Assembly (NCBI RefSeq): GCF_016901855.1
Contig: NZ_JACJKY010000009.1
Location: 1-64,000 of the forward strand
Reading direction: 5' to 3'
DNA length: 64,000 nucleotides
Origin: Merdimmobilis hominis
Lineage (GTDB): Bacteria > Bacillota > Clostridia > Oscillospirales > Ruminococcaceae
Part shown: one piece after another, positions 53,702-62,675 of the stretch
Layout: every line of letters begins with the position of its first letter
Numbering within the stretch: position 1 is the stretch's first letter
Made by a program: the position numbers and the translations under genes
Notes under the pieces: generated by a model
What the model was told of the DNA's origin: nothing
Database searches by the model: none
Seen by the model: only the letters and a program-made list of their open reading frames with translations

Positions 53702-55080
53702 CACGCATTCTCTTTTTGCGCAGGTAACGGCCGACACGCGCGCATCAGCTTTTTCATGGAAAACAAATATACAACAATCGTGACTGCCGGTCCCAAAATA
53801 TCAGAGATCGTTTCCGCAAAAAAGACATAACGCACTTCAAAAAACATTGGAATCAAAAATACCGCTAAAAAATAGACAAGCTTCCGCCAAAATGAAAGCG
53901 GCAGCGAAAACTGCACTTTTCCGATTGCTGTGAATCCATCCACCAGCTCGTACTGCACACCGAGCGGAACAATGGCCAGCGTACACACACGAATTGCCCA
54001 AGCTGTCTGATCAATGAGTGCCGCATCCTGTGTAAACAAGCGGATAAACAGCGGACTTATGGTCCAAGCAATCACAAACATAATCGCCGTAAACACCACG
54101 CACAGCAGCACAATATATTTCTGCGCGCCCATCACACGGTCAGGTCTGCGCGCGCCGTAGTTATATCCGAGAATCGTCTGTGTACCGCCGGTAATACCGC
54201 TCAACGGCATCGTGATCACCAGCATAAAGCTCTGCACAATCGTTGCACATGTAATGAGCGTATCACCCTGTGCCGCGCCGCCGTAATGCTGCAAGACTGC
54301 ATTCATTGCAATAATCATAACATTATCAATCGCAATAATCAAAAACGGCGTAAATCCAAGCAAAAGCACTCTGCCAATCACGCGCAGATCGTATCCTCCA
54401 AACGTAATCCGCACCGGAACATATTTGCCAAATAAAAACCGCAGGACAAATATACAGCTTGCAAGCTGTGACAAAACGGTCGCAAGCGCTGCACCGGCCA
54501 CGCCCATATGGAACACAAAAATAAACAGCGGATCAAGCAAAATGTTTAAAACTGCACCGATCACAACCGATTTCATTCCGGTATTTGCATAGCCCTGTGC
54601 AATAATAAACTGATTGAGTCCCGTTGCCATCAACGCAAACACGGTACCGCACATATAGACAAGAAAATAGGTTTTCGCATACGGAAGTGTTGCTTCGGAG
54701 GCGCCGAACAGTTGAAGCATCGGTGTTGTAAGCGGCATAATAACCGCCATCATCAATCCGGAAAATACCAAAAGCATCAAAAAGCAATTCGCCAATATTT
54801 TTCGTGCGGCTTCGATGTTTTTTTCGCCCATTCGAATGCTCATCAGCGGAGAACCGCCGATTCCGATCCAAAACGCCACCGAACCGACCATTGTCACAAT
54901 CGGGCCGCACACGCCCACACCTGCAAGCGCAAGATCACCGATCTGCGGAATGTTGCCGATATAAATACGGTCGACAATGCTGTAGAGCACACTGACAAAC
55001 TGTGCAAGCATACTCGGAATCGCAATTCGCCACACAAGCTGTTTTATGCTGTCATTCTCAAGATCATTTTCCCTTTTCAC
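53701..55080 (-). CDS. MATE family exporter
   Basis: A 459-residue, 12-helix MATE transporter, unlike the first one in the window. Features include IKQLVWRIAIPSMLAQFVSVLYSIVDRIYIGNI (helix 1), GSPLMSIRMGEKN, NQFIIAQGYANTGM and GGTQTILGYNYGARRPDRV, characteristic of the clostridial DinF/MepA-like branch. The start is GTG at 55080 (AGGAGG eight bases ahead); a TTG one codon earlier is also possible. It ends 53 bases before sigI. Substrate unknown. Confidence 0.9.
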   Translation of the reverse strand: MKRENDLENDSIKQLVWRIAIPSMLAQFVSVLYSIVDRIYIGNIPQIGDLALAGVGVCGPIVTMVGSVAFWIGIGGSPLMSIRMGEKNIEAARKILANCFLMLLVFSGLMMAVIMPLTTPMLQLFGASEATLPYAKTYFLVYMCGTVFALMATGLNQFIIAQGYANTGMKSVVIGAVLNILLDPLFIFVFHMGVAGAALATVLSQLASCIFVLRFLFGKYVPVRITFGGYDLRVIGRVLLLGFTPFLIIAIDNVMIIAMNAVLQHYGGAAQGDTLITCATIVQSFMLVITMPLSGITGGTQTILGYNYGARRPDRVMGAQKYIVLLCVVFTAIMFVIAWTISPLFIRLFTQDAALIDQTAWAIRVCTLAIVPLGVQYELVDGFTAIGKVQFSLPLSFWRKLVYFLAVFLIPMFFEVRYVFFAETISDILGPAVTIVVYLFSMKKLMRACRPLPAQKENA

Positions 55081-55113
55081 CAATATGTCCTCCTTTTTTC
55101 TTCACCGCCTTTA

Positions 55114-55142
55114 ATCCTACTCGGTTTTCGCCGGATTGTCAA
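55114..55142 (-). promoter_or_regulatory. Promoter of the second MATE gene
   Basis: On the minus strand TTGACA (55137-55142), a 17-base spacer and TAGGAT (55114-55119) form a strong vegetative promoter 34 bases before the start. Confidence 0.7.
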
Positions 55143-55151
55143 TTCTTCAAA

Positions 55152-55200
55152 TAAAAAAGCAGATCGTACGGTGCTTTTTGCCCATACAATCTGCCTTTTA
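55152..55200 (-). terminator. Terminator of yebC
   Basis: GGCAGATTGTA and a matching ATCTGC arm pair around a longer loop, followed on the minus strand by TTTTTTA, just after the yebC stop. Confidence 0.7.
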
Positions 55201-55216
55201 TGAAGATCAAGCGATC

Positions 55217-55951
55217 TTATTCCTCGTCCGGGTTCTCCCAGTTGTGCCAAACTTCCTGCACGTCGTCGTTATCTTCGAGTGCTTCAAGCAGACGATTCAT
55301 TTTCACGCGAACATCCGGATCGTCGATCGATGTATACGTAGACGGAACCTGCTCCACCTGTGCCGATGCAAAGGTGTATCCCATTCCTTCGAGTGCATCA
55401 CGCACTTCGGAGAAAGATGCCGGATCAGTTACAACCTCAACTGCATCTTCCGAGAACGTAAAGTCGTCCGCACCTGCGGTCATGACGTCGTCCATCACTT
55501 TTTCTTCATCAAGGCCGTCGTTTTCAATAACGATCATACCTTTCTGGCTGAACATAAACGACACACAGCCCGGCTGGCCCATATTGCCGCCGAATTTGTC
55601 AAAGTAGTGACGCACATCGCCTGCGGTACGGTTACGGTTATCCGTCAGTGTTTCAACAATGACTGCAATGCCGTTCGGGCCGTATCCCTCATACGTCACA
55701 GACTCGTAGTTGTTTTTCTCGCCGTCGCCTGCTGCTTTTTTAATGACACGCTCGATGTTGTCGTTCGGCACGTTGTTCTGTTTTGCTTTCTGAATCAAAT
55801 CGCGCAGTTTTGCGTTTGCAGCCGGATCCGGGCCGCCGTCTTTTACACAAACGGCAATTTCTCTGCCGATTTTTGTAAATACTTTTGCACGTGCAGCGTC
55901 ATTTGCGCCTTTTTTACGTTTAATTGTACTCCACTTCGAATGTCCGGACAT
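55217..55951 (-). CDS. yebC: YebC/PmpR family protein
   Basis: A 244-residue protein of the YebC/TACO1 family. The diagnostic start SGHSKWSTIKRKKGANDAARAKVFTKIGREI and the long segment YEGYGPNGIAVIVETLTDNRNRTA are present. Family members are described as transcription regulators and, more recently, as translation factors that help at proline runs. Single-gene unit with its own terminator. Confidence 0.95.
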   Translation of the reverse strand: MSGHSKWSTIKRKKGANDAARAKVFTKIGREIAVCVKDGGPDPAANAKLRDLIQKAKQNNVPNDNIERVIKKAAGDGEKNNYESVTYEGYGPNGIAVIVETLTDNRNRTAGDVRHYFDKFGGNMGQPGCVSFMFSQKGMIVIENDGLDEEKVMDDVMTAGADDFTFSEDAVEVVTDPASFSEVRDALEGMGYTFASAQVEQVPSTYTSIDDPDVRVKMNRLLEALEDNDDVQEVWHNWENPDEE

Positions 55952-56010
55952 ATCCTCTCAAACCTTTCTTTATTGTTTCCATTCCCTTTAAAAAAGGAAA
56001 ATTTATCTAC

Positions 56011-56040
56011 TGATATCGTGTGCACCATGTACACATACTA
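56011..56040 (+). promoter_or_regulatory. Sporulation-type (sigma-G-like) promoter
   Basis: CATACTA (56034-56040) matches the forespore sigma-G/F -10 (CATnnTA) exactly; TGATAT 17 bases upstream (56011-56016) is only a partial -35. It lies 22 bases before a small basic gene. Confidence 0.35.
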
Positions 56041-56061
56041 ATTGCGAAAGAGGTGATAACC

Positions 56062-56235
56062 ATGAAAAAACAGCAATCTTATGACTGCACCAATGAAATC
56101 AATATGCAATCCAATTCCGATTCTTCCGCTTATACACGCAAATCCGCAAAAAACAGCACCAAAAAACAAGCGCAGATGAAACAGCGTCAATCGTCGATGC
56201 AGAACAAAATGAATACCCCGTCCGTACACGACTGA
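56062..56235 (+). CDS. Small Lys/Gln/Ser-rich protein, candidate spore protein
   Basis: A 57-residue, hydrophilic, basic protein with no hydrophobic stretch: about ten Lys/Arg against four acidic residues, and much Ser, Gln, Asn and Met (e.g. KNSTKKQAQMKQRQSS). AGAGGTG seven to eight bases before the ATG and a strong terminator after it support a real gene. I do not recognise a family. Size and composition resemble minor small spore proteins such as SspO or SspK in general character only, and the promoter upstream looks sporulation-type. Confidence 0.65.
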   Translation: MKKQQSYDCTNEINMQSNSDSSAYTRKSAKNSTKKQAQMKQRQSSMQNKMNTPSVHD

Positions 56236-56250
56236 TCACTGTTTTCCTGC

Positions 56251-56286
56251 AAACGCTTCCGGAAATATTCCGGAAGCGTTTTTTTA
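56251..56286 (+). terminator. Terminator of the small basic gene
   Basis: AAACGCTTCCGG and CCGGAAGCGTTT form a hairpin followed by TTTTT on the plus strand, reaching the stop codon of the convergent yitT-type gene. Confidence 0.85.
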
Positions 56287-57165
56287 TTTTCCGGTTGCGA
56301 ATCCTTCGCCCACGATCTCTGACGCACTTGTCATAATGATAAACGCATTGGGATCGGTCTGCTGAACGATTTTTCGCAGTTTATAATATTCTGTTTGCTT
56401 CACAGCCACCATAATGGTTGGGCGTTCTTCATTGGTGTAAGAACCATACGACCGCAGCACGGTTGCACCGCGGTTCATCTCCGAATGAATCCGGTGGCAA
56501 AGTTCTTCATGCTTTTGCGATACAATATACAGCGCTTTGCACTTATTGAATCCATACAGCACGGTATCGAGCGCCGTCGCGGAGATAAACAGGCAGACAA
56601 GCGAATACAGCGCCGGTTCCAGGCTGCCGAATGCCACTGCCGATGTTGCCACAATCACCATATCGGTCGAAAACGTGACCTGACCGAGCTTTAAGTGCGG
56701 GAAACGGCGTTGGATCAGCTTATTGATGATGTCCATACCGCCTGTAGAACCGCCGCGCGACATGACAATGCCGACACCGCAGCCCATCAGCACACCGCCG
56801 AAGATGCAGGCAATCATTTTGTCATTCGTATACACCGGTACATTGACCAAAACAAAGTCAATCGAAATCGAATAGGCCAAAATCGAAATGATCGAACGCA
56901 GCATATAATGCCAGCCGATTTTCCAAACACCCAGAATAACGATCGGAACGTTGATGATAATGGTCATTGTACCAATCGGGATTCCGGTCAAGAAGTTGAT
57001 GATCGTGGAAATACCGGTGACACCGCCCGGTGCAAAATGGTTTGGTGCAGAAAACATATGTGTACTCAGCGCAAACAAAAACGAGCCGAAAATCGTGCAG
57101 ATAATATCAATCGTCCACCGAACCGCCGGTTTTTGATTGGTCGAAAACAATCGTTTAATTCCCAA
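56284..57165 (-). CDS. YitT family membrane protein
   Basis: A 293-residue protein: five or six membrane helices (residues about 15-190) with the motif ALSTHMFSAPNHFAPGGVTGIS and MSRGGSTGGMDI, then a soluble DUF2179 domain (about 205-290). Function is unknown in the family. The TTG at 57165 is chosen as start because AAGGAG lies seven bases ahead; a longer frame would overlap mrnC. It is the last gene of the obg-mrnC-yitT run. Confidence 0.88.
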   Translation of the reverse strand: MGIKRLFSTNQKPAVRWTIDIICTIFGSFLFALSTHMFSAPNHFAPGGVTGISTIINFLTGIPIGTMTIIINVPIVILGVWKIGWHYMLRSIISILAYSISIDFVLVNVPVYTNDKMIACIFGGVLMGCGVGIVMSRGGSTGGMDIINKLIQRRFPHLKLGQVTFSTDMVIVATSAVAFGSLEPALYSLVCLFISATALDTVLYGFNKCKALYIVSQKHEELCHRIHSEMNRGATVLRSYGSYTNEERPTIMVAVKQTEYYKLRKIVQQTDPNAFIIMTSASEIVGEGFATGK

Positions 57166-57179
57166 TGGTTTTCTCCTTT

Positions 57180-57578
57180 CTATGCGCAGCAAGCCGCATT
57201 GTAAATTGCCTCATAGAGCGTATGCAGCCGCTCCATTCTGCCGTTTAAATACAAATAGCCAAACAAGGCCTCCAGCCCTGTTGCGCGCCGGTACTGTACG
57301 GCATCGGCATTTTTGGGAACCTGGCTGCCATGCGCGTTGCGTCCGCGTTTGTACACAGCCGTTTCCTCTTCATCGAGCATCGGCAAAATCACATCGACTG
57401 CCTCCGACTGTGCAGCTGCACAGACAAGCGACACCGTTTCCTTGTGAAATTTCGCAACCGGCATGTTGCCGCGGGAAACGATATGCTCACGCGTCAAAAG
57501 CTCATAAATGCCGTCGCCGATATAGGCAAGCCCTAACGGACTCATCATTCTGATTGCATCGGATGATAACTGTTCCAT
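57180..57578 (-). CDS. mrnC: Mini-ribonuclease III
   Basis: A 132-residue RNase III catalytic domain without a double-stranded-RNA-binding domain, which matures 23S rRNA in Firmicutes. The catalytic segment is LGLAYIGDGIYELLTREHIV, and RGRNAHGSQVPK and YRRATGLEALFGYLYLNG are family marks. It lies between obg and the yitT-type gene; in many Firmicutes it follows cysS instead. Confidence 0.93.
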   Translation of the reverse strand: MEQLSSDAIRMMSPLGLAYIGDGIYELLTREHIVSRGNMPVAKFHKETVSLVCAAAQSEAVDVILPMLDEEETAVYKRGRNAHGSQVPKNADAVQYRRATGLEALFGYLYLNGRMERLHTLYEAIYNAACCA

Positions 57579-57595
57579 TCACTCATCCTTTCTTG

Positions 57596-58930
<1,335 letters not shown>

Positions 58931-58932
58931 TT

Positions 58933-58961
58933 ATTATACCGGATTTTCCTTTTCTTATCAA
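58933..58961 (-). promoter_or_regulatory. Promoter of obg
   Basis: On the minus strand TTGATA (58956-58961), a 17-base spacer and TATAAT (58933-58938) form a near-perfect vegetative promoter 60 bases before obg. Confidence 0.75.
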
Positions 58962-58973
58962 TCGGAGTTTCCA

Positions 58974-59008
58974 CAAAAAAAGCGTGCCGGTCGGCACGCC
59001 TTTTTGTG
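58974..59008 (-). terminator. Terminator between rpmA and obg
   Basis: GCGTGCCG and CGGCACGC pair with flanking A and T runs and lie 12 bases after the rpmA stop; on the minus strand a long T tract follows. Confidence 0.8.
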
Positions 59009-59018
59009 AAATCTTCAA

Positions 59019-59300
59019 TTACTGTGCAGGGTAAACGCTGACCTTTTTGCGGTCACGTCCCATACGCTCGTATCTGACAACGCCGTCGATTTTTGCAAAC
59101 AGTGTATCGTCAGAACCACGGCCGACGTTCTCACCCGGATGGATGTGTGTGCCGCGCTGTTTATACAGGATGTTGCCTGCCAACACAAACTGGCCGTCAG
59201 CACGTTTTGCGCCAAGACGTTTCGACTCGGAATCACGGCCGTTCTTTGTGGAACCTACACCTTTTTTGTGTGCGAAAAACTGCATATTCAGTTTTAACAT
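59019..59300 (-). CDS. rpmA: 50S ribosomal protein L27 with cleavable N-terminus
   Basis: A 93-residue L27. The N-terminus [14 protein letters not shown] carries the extension found in many Firmicutes that is cut after the FF pair by the protease Prp to expose the mature AHKKG end, which reaches the peptidyl-transferase centre. The prp gene is directly upstream. AGGTG/CGGAGG precedes the ATG. Confidence 0.95.
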   Translation of the reverse strand: MLKLNMQFFAHKKGVGSTKNGRDSESKRLGAKRADGQFVLAGNILYKQRGTHIHPGENVGRGSDDTLFAKIDGVVRYERMGRDRKKVSVYPAQ

Positions 59301-59303
59301 GAT

Positions 59304-59621
59304 CTACACCTCCGTATCGGTCAATCGTAAATTTTCAGGATAGTCCTGTTTCAAAAGCTCCAGATGAAGCCGCAGTGCTTTTAAAAACTGCTCTGCCTCC
59401 ACCGGAAGATCGTCAGGAAGGTCAATACGTACTTCGTTTTCAAAGGCGCCGACCGAAGCCGGAATCTTTAAAATCTCCGTAATACCGTTTGCAACTAACT
59501 CCACAGCGGAAGTCACCGAAGCGCAAACGACATCATGTCCATATGCGGCATAGCCAGCGTGTCCGCGTACCGAAACGCCCGAAAACCGCTCTCCCTGTAA
59601 AAAAAATTCTGCCGTAATCAT
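59304..59621 (-). CDS. prp: Ribosomal-processing cysteine protease Prp
   Basis: A 105-residue cysteine protease that trims the L27 N-terminus. The catalytic His and Cys are in VRGHAGYAAYGHDVVCASVT, about 12 residues apart. There is no clear Shine-Dalgarno; it starts four bases after rplU ends and is probably translated by coupling. The order rplU-prp-rpmA is the standard Firmicutes arrangement. Confidence 0.95.
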   Translation of the reverse strand: MITAEFFLQGERFSGVSVRGHAGYAAYGHDVVCASVTSAVELVANGITEILKIPASVGAFENEVRIDLPDDLPVEAEQFLKALRLHLELLKQDYPENLRLTDTEV

Positions 59622-59625
59622 TGGA

Positions 59626-59937
59626 TTACGCGTTGATTGCTTCGATTCTTACTTTTGTGTAGGGCTGTCTGTGGCCGAGTTTGCGCGCAGAACCCTTTTT
59701 CGGTTTGTAAGTGAAGACTGTGATTTTTTTGTCTTTGCCATTTTTGACAACGGTTGCTTTAACAACTGCGCCGTCAACATACGGAGCACCGACTTTCATT
59801 CCTTCGTCGCCGGAAACTGCGATGACTTTGTCGAATTCAACAGTGTCGTTTTCATTGACGTTGAGTTTCTCAACAAAGATCTGGTCACCTGCGCTGACAC
59901 GGTACTGTTTTCCACCAGTTTCAATAATTGCGTACAT
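59626..59937 (-). CDS. rplU: 50S ribosomal protein L21
   Basis: A 103-residue L21: [25 protein letters not shown] at the start and [21 protein letters not shown] near the end. First gene of rplU-prp-rpmA behind a leader RNA and strong promoter. Confidence 0.97.
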   Translation of the reverse strand: MYAIIETGGKQYRVSAGDQIFVEKLNVNENDTVEFDKVIAVSGDEGMKVGAPYVDGAVVKATVVKNGKDKKITVFTYKPKKGSARKLGHRQPYTKVRIEAINA

Positions 59938-59939
59938 TT

Positions 59940-60025
59940 CTAAGAAGGCACCTGCCTTTTCTATAATCTCGCTGTGTTCGGGGCAAAGCGTACTGCTTTG
60001 ACTTAAAAGCCCTATACATGCGGCC
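59940..60025 (-). ncRNA. L21 leader RNA
   Basis: The transcript between promoter and rplU contains the pieces of the Firmicutes ribosomal L21 leader: GGCCGCATGTATAGGGC near its start, CTTTTAAGTCAAAGC, and GGCAGGTGCC shortly before the start codon, with CAAAGC/GCTTTG able to pair. These leaders are thought to be bound by L21 or its operon products to control expression. Recognition is from memory of the motif; boundaries are approximate. Confidence 0.65.
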
Positions 60026-60030
60026 TTATT

Positions 60031-60059
60031 ATTTTATCATGTCAAGTGGTGCTTGTCAA
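60031..60059 (-). promoter_or_regulatory. Promoter of rplU-prp-rpmA
   Basis: On the minus strand a perfect TTGACA (60054-60059), a 17-base spacer and TAAAAT (60031-60036) form a strong vegetative promoter. Confidence 0.8.
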
Positions 60060-60066
60060 ATGTTTT

Positions 60067-60525
60067 TTACGCGTTTTGATACGCTTTTTTTAAAATTTCA
60101 TACGCGCGGTCGCTCTGTGCACTGCGCACGACAAGCGAAATATCCACTTCCGACGTCGTGATGAGCAAAATGTCGATATCCGCTTCGCTTAAAAGCGCAA
60201 ACGCCTCTGCTGCAACGCCGACTTTGCTCGGCATTTCCTCGCCGTAAAGCGCAATTTTCACATTGCCGGTCGACACCATCGGCCGCATTTTTGCCGACAG
60301 TGACGATGCCACTTTCAGCACGGTCGGCACCATTTCGTCTGCCACCGTAAACGAAATCGTATTCTTTTCGCCCTTAGGCGCCGTCTGCGAGATCATATCC
60401 ACATTGACACCCGCCTTTGCCACTCCGCAAAACAGTTCGCTTAAAAAGCGGCTGTTGGCAGGTGCATTGTCAAACGACAGCACCGCGACATTTTCCGTAA
60501 AATACACTTCATGGATGACTTTCAT
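60067..60525 (-). CDS. Free-standing ACT-domain protein, aspartokinase-regulatory type
   Basis: A 152-residue protein made of two ACT domains arranged as in the C-terminal regulatory part of aspartokinase: FTENVAVLSFDN..., VNVDMISQTAP, TISFTVADE, then GVAAEAFALLSEADIDILLITTSEVDISLVV. There is no kinase domain. AAAGGAGG precedes the ATG. It follows the CapA-like gene by 29 bases in a run headed by dapB, so it may sense lysine or threonine, or partner an aspartokinase elsewhere; that is inference. Confidence 0.85.
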   Translation of the reverse strand: MKVIHEVYFTENVAVLSFDNAPANSRFLSELFCGVAKAGVNVDMISQTAPKGEKNTISFTVADEMVPTVLKVASSLSAKMRPMVSTGNVKIALYGEEMPSKVGVAAEAFALLSEADIDILLITTSEVDISLVVRSAQSDRAYEILKKAYQNA

Positions 60526-60554
60526 GGATAAAACCTCCTTTTATTATAAACGGT

Positions 60555-61793
60555 TTATTGGTATGGCGTCAAAAACGATTCGTCAATTACCGAAGAAACC
60601 GTTTCATTGATATAATCGATATCAAACCGGCTGATATGCTGATGAATGCCGTGTTTTGCTGCGAGCTCGTCGGTATATTCGTCGAGCGGATACACACGCA
60701 CATCCGATTTGCCGTAGCCGTAATGTGTGACAAGCGGGATAAACCGCGCTTCTTTAATCGAAATGGTATTGTTCTCGTATTCTTTTTCCACTGTAACATC
60801 AAGCGCGCCGCCAATCATGGTCGGTCCCATCTCCTGCGTGGAAATGAAGTTGCCGAGCGAATAGACAACAAGCGCTTTTCCGCTGCCGTCCGTACGCTCC
60901 ACCCATTCCACCGGCTGAATCACGTGCGGATGATGTCCAAGAATAATGTCTGCACCCCAATCGGCAAGCTTTTGTGCAAACGAACGCTGAAAATCTGTTG
61001 GCTTAAATGTATATTCAACGCCCCAATGTACATTGACTACTACAACATCAAATTTTTCGCGTGCTTCTTCGATTCTTGCTTTCACTTTCTCCTCAGCCTG
61101 CGGCTGCAGCAGAATAAGCTCGGTATCTTTTGGCAGCGACAATCCGTTTGTAAGTTCCGTCATACCGATAAAGCCGAAGGTGATACCGTTTTTCTCGATG
61201 GAACGAATTCGGCTGTAATCCTCTTCATTTAAGTAAGCGCCGGTCGTCTCCACAGAGTCAATGCTGTTCCAGAGTTCAAGTGTCGACTGCAAGCCGCTTG
61301 CACGCTGATCAAGTGAATGGTTGTTCGCAAGGTTTACAAGATCGAATCCCATGTCTGCCAGACAATATGCAAGCTCCTGCGGCGAGTTGAACAGCGGATA
61401 ACCGGACGGCTCGCGGTCTTTTGCCATCATCGTTTCCTGATTGATCGAAGCGATATCTGCAAGATTTACGAGATTTTTGACCGGTTCATATGCATACGAA
61501 AAATCATATCCGCCGTCTGTTGCACGTGCTTTCGCCTGTCTAAAAATCGAAACGTGAATCAAATCGTCGCCAAATCCAATCAGACGTGCAGACGTCGGTT
61601 CCGGAATCGGTTCGGACGACTCCTCGGACGATACGGAGGACTCCGTATCCACCGGACCTGCCGGAACTGTGTCCCTCTTAAGCAATGTCATCGCACCAAA
61701 CACTGCACCGGCTACCAATAACAGCACCAGCACAACAATCAGCACAATCCCCGCCGGTTTCAAGCGTCTTTTTTTGCCGTGTTTTAATTTCAT
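60555..61793 (-). CDS. CapA family membrane-anchored protein
   Basis: A 412-residue protein with a basic N-terminus, one membrane helix (about 13-37), a Ser/Glu/Pro-rich linker (about 45-68), and an outer CapA/PgsA metallophosphoesterase-like domain (about 69-370): GFGDDLIH, NLANNHSLDQ, NVHWGVEY, ILGHHPHVIQPVEW, VVYSLGNFIS. CapA is part of poly-gamma-glutamate export machinery, but no capB or capC is present, so that role is unproven. The ATG overlaps the dapB stop by four bases. Confidence 0.88.
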   Translation of the reverse strand: MKLKHGKKRRLKPAGIVLIVVLVLLLVAGAVFGAMTLLKRDTVPAGPVDTESSVSSEESSEPIPEPTSARLIGFGDDLIHVSIFRQAKARATDGGYDFSYAYEPVKNLVNLADIASINQETMMAKDREPSGYPLFNSPQELAYCLADMGFDLVNLANNHSLDQRASGLQSTLELWNSIDSVETTGAYLNEEDYSRIRSIEKNGITFGFIGMTELTNGLSLPKDTELILLQPQAEEKVKARIEEAREKFDVVVVNVHWGVEYTFKPTDFQRSFAQKLADWGADIILGHHPHVIQPVEWVERTDGSGKALVVYSLGNFISTQEMGPTMIGGALDVTVEKEYENNTISIKEARFIPLVTHYGYGKSDVRVYPLDEYTDELAAKHGIHQHISRFDIDYINETVSSVIDESFLTPYQ

Positions 61794-62566
61794 GCGTTTG
61801 CCTCCTCATCGCTGGTCGAGCGGAGCAAGTCCTGCATGGTGTAAAGGCCCGGTTTGCAGCCTGCCAAAAACGACGCCGCATTAACAGCACCCACTGCGAA
61901 CACCTCTTTGGATGTTGCCGTATGTTTTAACGAAATCTGCTCATCGCGTCCTGCGAACAAAATCTCATGTTCGCCGACAATCGTACCGCCGCGAACCGCA
62001 TGCATACCGATTTCGTTTACCGGCCGTTTTTCGCGGCGGGCATGACGGTCATAGACAAGCTCATACGGGGTGTTCAGCGCTTCGTTGATCGACTCCGCGA
62101 GCATGATTGCGGTTCCGGACGGTGCGTCTACCTTTTGATTGTGGTGCTTTTCGATGATCTCGATATCAAACTGTCCGCCAAGTACACGTGCTGCCTGTTT
62201 TGCAAGCGACTGCAAAAGGTTAACACCCAGCGACATATTAAAGGTAAAGAACACTGCCACATCATTGGAAGCCGCTTTGATTGCTGCTGTCTGCTCTGCA
62301 CTATAACCGGTGGTTGCCGCAACAAGCGGTGTATGTGTCCGCTTCGCATACGCGAGCAGCGAATCAAGCAGTGCCGGATTCGAAAAATCGATGATTACAT
62401 CGGCTGTTTCCGTCACCTCATCAATCGAAGCATAGATCGGGAATTCGGTTCCCGCTGTATTCAAATCGACGCCTGCGACAATCTCCATATCATCCCGCTG
62501 TGATACACAGCTGCGGATGACATGACCCATTTTTCCGTTGGCGCCGCACAATAAAATTCGTGTCAT
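61790..62566 (-). CDS. dapB: 4-hydroxy-tetrahydrodipicolinate reductase
   Basis: Second committed step of diaminopimelate/lysine synthesis. The 258-residue protein shows the dinucleotide-binding LLCGANGKMGHVI at the start and the catalytic EKHHNQKVDAPSGTA. AAAGGA precedes the ATG. It begins a three-gene unit with the CapA-like and ACT genes and has its own promoter, separate from dapA. Confidence 0.96.
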   Translation of the reverse strand: MTRILLCGANGKMGHVIRSCVSQRDDMEIVAGVDLNTAGTEFPIYASIDEVTETADVIIDFSNPALLDSLLAYAKRTHTPLVAATTGYSAEQTAAIKAASNDVAVFFTFNMSLGVNLLQSLAKQAARVLGGQFDIEIIEKHHNQKVDAPSGTAIMLAESINEALNTPYELVYDRHARREKRPVNEIGMHAVRGGTIVGEHEILFAGRDEQISLKHTATSKEVFAVGAVNAASFLAGCKPGLYTMQDLLRSTSDEEANA

Positions 62567-62603
62567 TTTTCGTCATTCCTTTCTTTTTCGTTCGTTTGCG
62601 ACC

Positions 62604-62632
62604 AGTATAACACAAAACTGCACACAGTTCAA
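62604..62632 (-). promoter_or_regulatory. Promoter of dapB
   Basis: On the minus strand TTGAAC (62627-62632), a 17-base spacer and TATACT (62604-62609) form a good vegetative promoter 38 bases before dapB. The -35 box lies in the loop and the spacer in the 3' arm of the hairpin that follows dapA. Confidence 0.65.
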
Positions 62633-62663
62633 ACAAAACGTCCGACTGTGTGCAGTTTTTTCG
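62612..62663 (-). terminator. Hairpin terminator or attenuator between dapA and dapB
   Basis: AAAACTGCACACAG (62613-62626) and CTGTGTGCAGTTTT form a strong stem with an 18-base loop, 13 bases after the dapA stop. The minus-strand T tract (TTTTGTG) is short, so some read-through into dapB is possible. Confidence 0.6.
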
Positions 62664-62675
62664 CAATTTATTCCG

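Noticed and set aside
60555-61793. Poly-gamma-glutamate capsule locus
   Set aside because: Only a CapA-like protein is present; capB, capC and capD are absent from the neighbourhood.
62567-62675. Possible lysine riboswitch before dapB
   Set aside because: The gap is only 109 bases and is filled by a simple stem and a promoter; a lysine riboswitch needs about 170 bases of multi-stem structure.
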